From positions 1 to 11,746 of the forward strand of contig CAYOAC010000023.1 of the NCBI GenBank assembly GCA_964401885.1: a stretch of DNA of 11,746 nucleotides. Reading direction: 5' to 3'. The notes beneath the pieces are model-generated. The model saw only the letters and a list, made by a program, of their open reading frames with translations, had not been told where the DNA came from and ran no database searches. How positions within the stretch are numbered: position 1 is the stretch's first letter; each line of letters begins with the position of its first letter. This document shows, in pieces, positions 5,647 to 11,746 of this stretch. A program made the position numbers and the translations under genes. Origin of the DNA: JAULZV01 sp964401885 (GTDB taxonomy: Bacteria > Patescibacteriota > Minisyncoccia > Phycocordibacterales > JAACPR01).

Positions 5647-7329
5647 ATGCAAAATAAATTAAAACAATATATATCAGAAATTTTAAAAGAACTTGATTTG
5701 CCACAAGCAGATTTTGCTATCGAATTACCAAAAGATATTTCTAATGGTGATTTTTCTACAAACGTGGCACTTGTCCTTTCAAAACAAGCTGGCAAAAATC
5801 CAAAAGAAATCGCCGAACAAATTTTAAATAAATTAAAAGAAAAAAACTATCCAGAATTTTCAAATATAGAAATCGCTGGTCCTGGATTCATTAACTTTTA
5901 TTTGTCGAAAGAAATTTTTGAAGAAGAAATTTCAAAACCAATTTCAAAAATTAAATCTGAATATTATGATAAAGATATAATTATTGAATACATTGATCCT
6001 AATCCATTTAAACAATTTCACATCGGTCATCTTATGGCCGGTACAATAGGTGAATCAATTTCAAGATTATATGAACTAGGTGGTGCCAAAGTAACTCGAA
6101 TGTGTTACCAAGGTGATATTGGGCCACATGTTGCTAAATGTGTTTGGGGTATGATTCAAAATAAAGATTCTTTTCCTCAAGCTCAAGATTCTGTTTATGA
6201 CAAAGTAAAATTTTTGGGAGACTCTTATGTTTACGGTGCAACACAATATGCAGAAGATATAGAATCACAAAACCAAATAATGGAAATAAATAAAAAACTT
6301 TTTGAAAAGTCGGATTCAGAATTACAAATCTATTATGAAAAAGGGAAAGATTGGAGTCTAGAATACTTTGATTTGATGTACGCAAAATTAGGAACACGAT
6401 TCGATAGATTTATTTATGAAACCCAGTCTGCTCCAATAGGGGAACAAATTGTTAGAGAAAATATTTCAAATGGAATTTTTGAAAAAAGTGATGATAGCGA
6501 AGCTATAATTTATAAAGGAGAAAAAGATGGTTTGCATACCCGGGTTTTTATTAATTCACAAGGTCTCCCAACTTATGAAGCAAAAGATTTAGGTCTTGCT
6601 GTTATGAAGAGTGATATTGCTGATTTTGCACGATCTATAGTTATTACCGGTCTTGAACAAACAGATTATTTTAAAGTTATGCTTGCTGCGCTTTCAAAAA
6701 TAAAACCCAATGAAGCCTTGAAAACAAAACATATTTCACACGGTCTTATGTTGATGGATGGTAAAAAAATGTCATCACGAAAGGGTGCCTTACTCGCCGA
6801 TGATTTAATTGAGGAAACAAAACAAAAAGTCCAAGAAAAAATTGCTGATAGAAATTATTCTTTGGAAGAACAGAAGGAGATTATTGAGACTGTATCAATT
6901 GCTGCGCTTAAGTATTCAATTCTTAAGCAAACACCAGGTAAAAATATCGTCTTTGATTTTGAAAAATCTATTTCATTTGAAGGTGATAGTGGTCCTTACA
7001 TTCAATATGCATACATAAGAGCACAATCAGTTCTCAACAAAGCTGGTGACTTTTCTTTAATCTCAAAAAATTTAAGAGAAATATATTTAATTGAAAAAAT
7101 TCTAATTCGTTTTGAATCTATAATTACTAGATCAATCGAAGATCTTGCACCACAACTCGTTGCAAATTATCTTGTTGAATTAGCAGGGGAATTTAATTCT
7201 TGGTATGCACAAGAAAAAATTATAGGAGATGAAAATGAATCTTATAAACTTTTTATTACAAAAAAAGTTTGTGAAATATTAAAAACAGGACTTACTGTTT
7301 TAGGTATAAAAATTCCAAGTAAGATGTAA
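5647..7329 (+). CDS. argS: Arginine--tRNA ligase
   Basis: Class I synthetase that charges tRNA-Arg in the cytosol. With the ATG at 5647 the protein has 560 residues, normal for the family. It has the ArgRS-specific N-terminal domain (about 1-90, including IAGPGFINFYLS), the catalytic domain with the HIGH signature at 125-128 after IDPNPFKQF, GDIGPHVAK, the TYEAKDLGLA strand (309-317), the KMSSR form of the KMSKS loop (374-378, DGKKMSSRKG), then the DALR anticodon-binding domain starting near GDSGPYIQYAYIRAQS and ending in GLTVLGIKIPSKM, a typical ArgRS end. A TTG start at 5626 inside dut would add seven residues; the ATG 1 base after the dut stop is simpler. No strong Shine-Dalgarno is at the right distance, so translation probably depends on coupling to dut. 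No convincing terminator follows. Confidence 0.97.
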   Translation: MQNKLKQYISEILKELDLPQADFAIELPKDISNGDFSTNVALVLSKQAGKNPKEIAEQILNKLKEKNYPEFSNIEIAGPGFINFYLSKEIFEEEISKPISKIKSEYYDKDIIIEYIDPNPFKQFHIGHLMAGTIGESISRLYELGGAKVTRMCYQGDIGPHVAKCVWGMIQNKDSFPQAQDSVYDKVKFLGDSYVYGATQYAEDIESQNQIMEINKKLFEKSDSELQIYYEKGKDWSLEYFDLMYAKLGTRFDRFIYETQSAPIGEQIVRENISNGIFEKSDDSEAIIYKGEKDGLHTRVFINSQGLPTYEAKDLGLAVMKSDIADFARSIVITGLEQTDYFKVMLAALSKIKPNEALKTKHISHGLMLMDGKKMSSRKGALLADDLIEETKQKVQEKIADRNYSLEEQKEIIETVSIAALKYSILKQTPGKNIVFDFEKSISFEGDSGPYIQYAYIRAQSVLNKAGDFSLISKNLREIYLIEKILIRFESIITRSIEDLAPQLVANYLVELAGEFNSWYAQEKIIGDENESYKLFITKKVCEILKTGLTVLGIKIPSKM

Positions 7330-7435
7330 AAGTGGCTTTTTTCTAAGAAAATAAATATTCAAAAATTAAAAAAGAAGTTAAAAAGTTTATGGATTAGGCG
7401 GAGATTGGTGAACTAAGTTATCATTTGTAGATAAT

Positions 7436-7464
7436 AAAAAGACCACCGTTTTTAGGTGGTGGTC
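7436..7464 (-). terminator. Intrinsic terminator of the small unknown gene
   Basis: On the minus strand GACCACC pairs with GGTGGTC (7 bp, 10-base loop) and is followed by TTTTT. It begins 11 bases past the stop of the gene at 7475-7801. Transcripts from argS would meet it from the other side. Confidence 0.8.
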
Positions 7465-7474
7465 AGGGAAGAGA

Positions 7475-7801
7475 TTACTCTTGTTCTAGTCGCTTCTTCG
7501 CTCTTGCGAGGTGGATCTCGAGCGGGGTATCAAGCCATTCTCTCGTTGAAGGAGGGAGCGTCCACTTTTCGTCTTCAGTGGCAAAAATATAAAAACCCTC
7601 ATCGGTTTCATGTACATATGCCAAGTTGAAATGTACTGGCCCTACACCTTCAACGATATAGGTCTTCCTAAAAGCGGCAACGCGTTTGTGTGTCGCCTCT
7701 CTTGGAGTTCTGCCATCCTCAGGTGTGAGACATTCATGACAGGCAATGCCGATGAATTCTATGAAGTCATATCCGTCGCGGGGTTTGGGGTCGTCGCTCA
7801 T
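7475..7801 (-). CDS. Small hypothetical protein, GC-rich relative to its surroundings
   Basis: The 108-residue product was not recognised. It is soluble and mixed-charge, with no signal peptide or membrane segment. There is one C21-H-E-C24 pair in the N-terminal quarter, a central strand-like part (KTYIVEGVGPVHFNLAYV then GFYIFATED), and a charged helix-like C-terminus (IHLARAKKRLEQE). That it is a real gene is supported by its complete set of signals: a TTGACA-17-TATAGT promoter, an AAAGGA Shine-Dalgarno 5 bases before the ATG, and a terminator past the stop. By hand count, bases 7501-7800 hold 148 G or C (49%), far above the roughly 30% of its neighbours. The Shine-Dalgarno is also unlike most genes here. 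Both points suggest horizontal transfer. The single CxxC is too little to claim metal binding. Confidence 0.75.
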   Translation of the reverse strand: MSDDPKPRDGYDFIEFIGIACHECLTPEDGRTPREATHKRVAAFRKTYIVEGVGPVHFNLAYVHETDEGFYIFATEDEKWTLPPSTREWLDTPLEIHLARAKKRLEQE

Positions 7802-7806
7802 GCTAA

Positions 7807-7812
7807 TCCTTT
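7807..7812 (-). promoter_or_regulatory. Shine-Dalgarno of the small unknown gene
   Basis: AAAGGA on the minus strand, 5 bases from the ATG at 7799-7801, fixes the start. It is one of only two clear Shine-Dalgarno sites in the window. Confidence 0.65.
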
Positions 7813-7821
7813 CTGCTTTAT

Positions 7822-7880
7822 GGGCAAAAAGAATTAACTGAGTTTCTGTATTGTTTTAATTTGTTAATTCTTGATTGCCC
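7822..7880 (-). promoter_or_regulatory. Leader stem-loop upstream of the small unknown gene
   Basis: GGGCAA (7822-7827) pairs with TTGCCC (7875-7880) and AGAATTAAC (7830-7838) pairs with GTTAATTCT (7863-7871). The two helices are separated by a small internal loop and close a 24-base loop. The structure lies in the predicted leader of about 100 bases and ends about 10 bases before the Shine-Dalgarno. No T-run follows in either direction, so it is not a terminator; a role in translation control or mRNA stability is inferred. Confidence 0.5.
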
Positions 7881-7911
7881 TTGGTTTTGGTGTGCCAGGA
7901 ACTCGGTTGAT

Positions 7912-7940
7912 ACTATAAACATAAAATATATTTATGTCAA
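7912..7940 (-). promoter_or_regulatory. Predicted promoter of the small unknown gene
   Basis: A perfect TTGACA (7935-7940) and TATAGT (7912-7917) are 17 bases apart on the minus strand, the best sigma-70-type match in the window. Transcription would begin near 7905, giving a leader of about 100 bases. Confidence 0.7.
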
Positions 7941-7948
7941 TACCTTCC

Positions 7949-7970
7949 GGTAATGTGTGTACACATTACC
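7949..7970. promoter_or_regulatory. Perfect palindrome, candidate operator or activator site
   Basis: GGTAATGTGT and its exact complement ACACATTACC are separated by 2 bases (GT). It lies 8 bases upstream of the TTGACA of the minus-strand promoter, centred near -55, where dimeric regulators commonly bind. It has no T-run and is too symmetrical for chance. The regulator is unknown. Confidence 0.6.
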
Positions 7971-8071
7971 CTGTAAGTTCAACAAGTAATTGCAACACCC
8001 AAAATTTATGAAACACATTAAAGAATATTGAATTTTTTTTAAAGCATGAAAACAGAAGATACAAACTTATT

Positions 8072-8100
8072 TTGACAATACACTTCAAAAAGAGTACATT
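8072..8100 (+). promoter_or_regulatory. Predicted ileS promoter
   Basis: A perfect TTGACA (8072-8077) is followed after 17 bases by TACATT (8095-8100). Transcription would begin near 8107, giving a leader of about 74 bases, too short and without the features of a T-box. Confidence 0.55.
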
Positions 8101-8180
8101 TTACACATATTCGCCATAAGAATATCCTTTATTTATATAGTTAAATTGTGTGGTTAAAATAATATTTATCAAAAATTTAT

Positions 8181-11100
8181 ATGTCAGAAACATCAAATAA
8201 TCAAAAGCCGTTAAGTGCTGTAGCACAAAAAGAACAAGAAATATTAAATTTTTGGGATTCTAATAATATTTTTAAGAAGTCATTAGAAAAAGATTCCCCA
8301 AAAGGTGAGTTTACTTTTTATGACGGACCCCCCTTTGCAACAGGCTTACCTCATTATGGGCATATATTGGCCGGTACAATTAAAGATGCAATTCCTAGAT
8401 ATAAAACAATGTGTGGTTATCGTGTACGAAGACAATGGGGTTGGGATTGTCACGGGTTGCCAATTGAAAGATTGATTCAAGAGGAACATGGTTTAAAAAC
8501 AAAGAAAGACATTGTTGACTTTGGTATTAAAAAGTTCAATCAAGCTGCCAAGGCAAGTGTGTTTAAATATGATGCAGAATGGAAACAAACTGTTCCTAAG
8601 ACAGGTCGTTGGATTGATATGGAAAATCCATATACAACTATGGATGCTTCCTTTACTCAATCTGTTTGGTGGGGTTTTGGTGAACTTTTTAAAAAAGGTT
8701 TAGTTTATGAAAGTTTTAAGGCGATGCATGTTTCTCCTTTACTTGAAACAACCCTCTCAAATTTTGAGGTGAATCAAGGATATAAAGATATAACAGATAT
8801 TTCTGCAACAGTTAAATTTGAATTAATTGATGAAGTGGGAACTTTTGTTCTTGCTTGGACAACAACTCCTTGGACTCTTCCTGGTAACGTTGCACTTGCA
8901 GTTGGTTCAGAAATACTTTATGTAAAAATAAAACATGAAGATTCAAAATATATTATTGCTAAAGATTTGGTTGAAAAGAATTTCAAAGATTCGAACATTG
9001 AAATATTGGAAGAATTATATGGAAGCGAATTAATCGGTAAATCATATAAGCCGGTTTTTGATTCTTATATAGAAGACAAAACAATAGAAAATTATTCAAA
9101 TGGTTGGAAAATCTATCCTGCAGATTTTGTAACCATTGTTGATGGAACAGGGGTGGTTCATATTGCTTCAGCTTTTGGCGAAGATGATCTTAATCTTGGT
9201 AAAGAATATAATTTACCTTTTATTCAACATGTAAAAATGAATGGTCAGATTAAGGATGAAGTAAAAGAATTAGCTGGTCGACAAGCAAAACCAAAACATG
9301 ATCCACAAGAAACTGACATCGAAGTTATCAAAATTCTTGCGCACAAAGGGCTTCTTTTTGCTAAAGAAAAATATATCCACTCTTACCCACATTGTTGGAG
9401 AACAGATGCTCCTTTATTGAACTACGCTACCTCATCTTGGTTTATAAAAGTAAATGATATAAAAGACCAATTAGTTAAAAATAATGAAGTTGTTAAGTGG
9501 GTTCCTGAAGCAGTTGGTTCTGGGCGTTTTGGTAATTGGTTAAAAGAAGCCAAGGATTGGGCGATTTCTCGGTCTAGATTTTGGGGTACACCAATTCCGA
9601 TCTGGAAGTCAGAAGATGGAAAAGATGTTTGTATTATTTCAAATCTCGAAGATCTAAAAGAAAAAACAAAATCAACAAATAATTATTTTGTTTTAAGACA
9701 TGGCGAAGCAGAACATAATCTTTCGAAGACAACTTCAGATACAAATGATTTCCCAAGTCATTTAACTGATTTAGGTAAACAACAGATTGGAAAAGCTGCT
9801 AGACAAATAGAAAATAAAAAAATTGATTTTGTATTTGTGTCTCCTTTGATCAGAACACAAGAAACAGCTTCTATAATTAAAGAAGAACTCTCTCTTAATG
9901 ATTCTCAAATTATTACAGATGATAGAATCAAAGAAGTTCAAACAGGTTTTAATGGAAAGAGTAGTGATGAATATAAATCTTTTTTCAAAACTCAAGAAGA
10001 AAAGTTTTATAAAAAACATGGAGAAGGCGAAACTCTTTCTGATATAAAAAGAAGAATGGGGGATTTTATTTATGATATTGATTCAAAATATCAAAATAAA
10101 AATATCTTAATTATTTCTCATGAATACCCAATATGGTTATTAACTTCTGTTTGCGAAGGCCTAAATAAAAAAGAAACAATTGCTTTAAAAGATTCTTCAA
10201 AAGAATTTATTGAAACAGGTGAATTAAGAAAATTTGAGTTTTCAAAGATTCCTCATGATGATGATTTTGAACTTGATTTTCATAGACCATATATTGATGA
10301 AATAACTTTTGTTCAAGATGGTAAAAAATTCAAGAGAATAGAAGATGTATTCGATACATGGATTGATTCTGGGGCGATGCCTTTTGCTAGTGTTGGATAT
10401 CCATATTCAAAAGAAGTATTTAAACCAGGTAATTTTTTCTTCAAAGATAAAGGGTTTCCAGCCGATTTTATCGCTGAAGGATTAGATCAGACAAGAGGAT
10501 GGTTCTATACATTGCTAGTATGGTCAACAGTTTTGTTTGGTAAATCTCCATATAAGAATGTAATAGTTAATGGAATGGTTCTTGCTGAAGATGGTAAAAA
10601 AATGGCCAAGTCTTTGAACAATTATCCACCCGCAAATGATGTATTGGCTAAATACGGCGGTGATTCATTAAGATATTTTTTGATGAGTTCTCCTGCCATG
10701 AAAGCTGATGATGTTAGATTTTCAGAGAAAGGAGTAGATGAAGTCATGAAAAAAATAGTTATGCGTCTAGATAATGTTATTTCTTTCTATGAAATGTACA
10801 AAGATGATTCCATTGAGCCAAATAATTTGAGTAAAAATATTCTTGATAGGTGGATTTTTGCTAGATTAAATCAAACTATTTTAGAAGTTGAAAATGGATT
10901 TGAGAAATATGAGTTAGATAAAGCTTCAAGACCTTTGATGGATTTTGTTGATGATCTTTCTACGTGGTATTTGAGAAGGAGTAGAGATCGTTTTAAGGCA
11001 GAGAATGAAGATACTAAACAAGCTTTGGCTTCATTAAGGTTTGTCCTTAGAGAATTTGCAAAAGTTATGGCGCCCATAATGCCATTTAAAGCTGAAGATA

Positions 11101-11663
11101 CTTATCTTAGAACTAAGAATGACAAAGATGAAATGAGTGTACATCTTGTTAAATGGCCAATAGTAGATAGTACTGATCAAGAAGTTATTGTTGGGATGAA
11201 ACAAGTTAGGGAGGTTGTAACTAAAGCATTAGAGGTTCGGTCAAAGGAGAATGTGAAGGTTAGACAGCCAGTACAAACTTTGGAAGTTAAATTAGAAATA
11301 AAATCTGAATATCTAGAAATAATTAAAGATGAAGTAAATGTGAAAGATATTGAAATAAATACAAATTTAGAAACAGATGTTTGGTTGGACACGACAATTA
11401 CAACAGATCTAAAGAAGGAGGGTGACGCAAGAGAATTAACCCGCGCCATACAAGATTTAAGAAAAACATCAGGCTTATTTCCGGAAGATACTGTTGAAAT
11501 TAAGATTGTTTGCGAAGAATCTTTCAAAGAAATAATTAATATTCACCAAGAAATGATTAAAAGTGTTACCAGAACAAGAGAAATAAAATTTGTAGATGAA
11601 ATTGATTCAGAAGAAATATCTATAAATGATTTTAAGATTAGGATAGGGGTTAGAAAGATTTAA
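8181..11663 (+). CDS. ileS: Isoleucine--tRNA ligase (type 2, eukaryote-like) with an inserted histidine-phosphatase domain
   Basis: Charges tRNA-Ile. The protein has 1160 residues, about 160-190 of which are an insertion. Order: N-terminal Rossmann half with GLPHYGH (HIGH form, 58-61) and GWDCHGLPIE (87-96); CP1 editing domain (about 180-400) with AWTTTPWTLPGN (225-236) and GTGVVHIASAFGEDD (322-336); SRSRFWGTPIPIW (463-475); the insertion (about 501-690); HRPYIDEITF and DVFDTWIDSGAMPFA (723-736); the KMSKS loop as K807-M-A-K-S811, with Ala replacing Ser; and the anticodon-binding and C-terminal parts (about 880-1160). PPFATGLPHYGHILAGTIKD and the absence of a C-terminal zinc finger mark the type 2 class, members of which are usually tolerant of mupirocin. 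The ATG at 8181 follows AT-rich sequence with no Shine-Dalgarno. It is a single-gene unit as far as visible. All editing and synthetic motifs seen look functional. Confidence 0.97.
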   Translation: MSETSNNQKPLSAVAQKEQEILNFWDSNNIFKKSLEKDSPKGEFTFYDGPPFATGLPHYGHILAGTIKDAIPRYKTMCGYRVRRQWGWDCHGLPIERLIQEEHGLKTKKDIVDFGIKKFNQAAKASVFKYDAEWKQTVPKTGRWIDMENPYTTMDASFTQSVWWGFGELFKKGLVYESFKAMHVSPLLETTLSNFEVNQGYKDITDISATVKFELIDEVGTFVLAWTTTPWTLPGNVALAVGSEILYVKIKHEDSKYIIAKDLVEKNFKDSNIEILEELYGSELIGKSYKPVFDSYIEDKTIENYSNGWKIYPADFVTIVDGTGVVHIASAFGEDDLNLGKEYNLPFIQHVKMNGQIKDEVKELAGRQAKPKHDPQETDIEVIKILAHKGLLFAKEKYIHSYPHCWRTDAPLLNYATSSWFIKVNDIKDQLVKNNEVVKWVPEAVGSGRFGNWLKEAKDWAISRSRFWGTPIPIWKSEDGKDVCIISNLEDLKEKTKSTNNYFVLRHGEAEHNLSKTTSDTNDFPSHLTDLGKQQIGKAARQIENKKIDFVFVSPLIRTQETASIIKEELSLNDSQIITDDRIKEVQTGFNGKSSDEYKSFFKTQEEKFYKKHGEGETLSDIKRRMGDFIYDIDSKYQNKNILIISHEYPIWLLTSVCEGLNKKETIALKDSSKEFIETGELRKFEFSKIPHDDDFELDFHRPYIDEITFVQDGKKFKRIEDVFDTWIDSGAMPFASVGYPYSKEVFKPGNFFFKDKGFPADFIAEGLDQTRGWFYTLLVWSTVLFGKSPYKNVIVNGMVLAEDGKKMAKSLNNYPPANDVLAKYGGDSLRYFLMSSPAMKADDVRFSEKGVDEVMKKIVMRLDNVISFYEMYKDDSIEPNNLSKNILDRWIFARLNQTILEVENGFEKYELDKASRPLMDFVDDLSTWYLRRSRDRFKAENEDTKQALASLRFVLREFAKVMAPIMPFKAEDTYLRTKNDKDEMSVHLVKWPIVDSTDQEVIVGMKQVREVVTKALEVRSKENVKVRQPVQTLEVKLEIKSEYLEIIKDEVNVKDIEINTNLETDVWLDTTITTDLKKEGDARELTRAIQDLRKTSGLFPEDTVEIKIVCEESFKEIINIHQEMIKSVTRTREIKFVDEIDSEEISINDFKIRIGVRKI
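9681..10160 (+). other. Histidine-phosphatase (phosphoglycerate mutase-like) domain inside IleRS
   Basis: IleRS residues about 501-660 carry the complete catalytic set of the histidine phosphatase superfamily: the RHG motif (R506-H507-G508, with H507 as the phospho-acceptor), R558 in SPLIRTQETA, the likely acid E585 in DRIKEV followed by the GFNG turn, and the second histidine H647 in IISHEYP. It lies in frame between GKDVCIISNLEDLKEK and ELDFHRPYID, a variable linker region in other type 2 IleRS. Local AT content matches the rest of ileS. Its substrate is unknown; the superfamily acts on phosphate esters such as sugar phosphates, nucleotides and phosphoproteins. Confidence 0.9.
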
Positions 11664-11691
11664 TTAAAAATTTAAAAGAGCGGAACCGAAG

Positions 11692-11746
11692 GCGACTTAT
11701 TTTGATTCATCAAAATAGAAGTACTCTTGTGGTGCGACTTATTTTG
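11692..11746. repeat. 13-nt direct repeat (42-nt period) running off the window end, with an internal palindrome
   Basis: GCGACTTATTTTG occurs at 11692-11704 and again at 11734-11746, ending exactly at the edge. Between them TATTTTGAT and ATCAAAATA (11699-11707 region to 11717) form a near-continuous 9+9 bp inverted repeat around a TC centre. One plus-strand frame stays open across both copies (42 nt is 14 codons), but no gene can be called. Confidence 0.55.

Noticed and set aside
7330..7435. Small gene or terminator after argS
   Set aside because: The stretch is mostly A-rich with only very short frames and no stable hairpin followed by a T-run.
8101..8180. T-box riboswitch before ileS
   Set aside because: The leader is only about 74 bases from the predicted transcript start, with no T-box core sequence, specifier stem or terminator/antiterminator pair.
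11692..11746. Start of a CRISPR array
   Set aside because: Only two 13-nt copies are visible, shorter than any normal CRISPR repeat, and no cas gene is near.

Overview
The window looks like a small-genome, AT-rich bacterium, most likely a member of the Candidate Phyla Radiation (Patescibacteria). This is inferred from: AT-rich coding sequence and spacers; most genes starting without a clear Shine-Dalgarno sequence; a eukaryote-like (type 2) isoleucyl-tRNA synthetase; and divergent versions of ThyA and the deaminase. The standard bacterial code fits: UGA is used as a real stop at 1481-1483 and never occurs inside a gene. A run of 10 Ns (1018-1027) shows this is a scaffolded, probably metagenomic, assembly.

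Layout. 1-160: end of an unidentified gene plus a 27-codon remnant that begins like an actin-fold ATPase or sugar kinase. 197-227: strong bidirectional terminator. 233-781 (-): folA (dihydrofolate reductase). It is divergent from a two-gene operon (895-2352, +) made of a cytidylyltransferase-like protein and a dCMP-deaminase-like protein with an extra N-terminal domain; the two overlap by 4 bp. 2398-2844 (-): HIT-family protein. 2918-3880 (-): thyA. It is divergent from glyA (3992-5164, +), which ends at a strong terminator. 5223-7329 (+): dut and argS, 1 bp apart. 7475-7801 (-): small unknown gene of clearly higher GC with its own promoter, palindrome, leader stem-loop, Shine-Dalgarno and terminator. 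8181-11663 (+): ileS with a whole histidine-phosphatase domain inserted in it. 11664-11746: short spacer holding a 13-nt direct repeat that runs off the end.

How the genes work together. Five of the products make up thymidylate supply: the deaminase (dCMP to dUMP), Dut (dUTP to dUMP), ThyA (dUMP to dTMP, consuming methylene-THF), FolA (DHF back to THF) and GlyA (THF to methylene-THF). The whole cycle sits within about 5.4 kb but is split over several divergent transcription units. Two aminoacyl-tRNA synthetases follow.

The stretch 7802-8180, the only one over 300 bases without a gene, holds the control region of the small unknown gene (leader stem-loop, promoter, 10+10 bp palindrome) and the ileS promoter; nothing else was recognised there. 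The spacer 7330-7435 after argS shows no convincing terminator or gene. No tRNA, rRNA, CRISPR array or insertion sequence was found. The most unusual items are the phosphatase domain inside IleRS, the degenerate nucleotidylyltransferase domain fused to the deaminase, the altered active-site positions of ThyA, and the regulated-looking foreign gene at 7475-7801.
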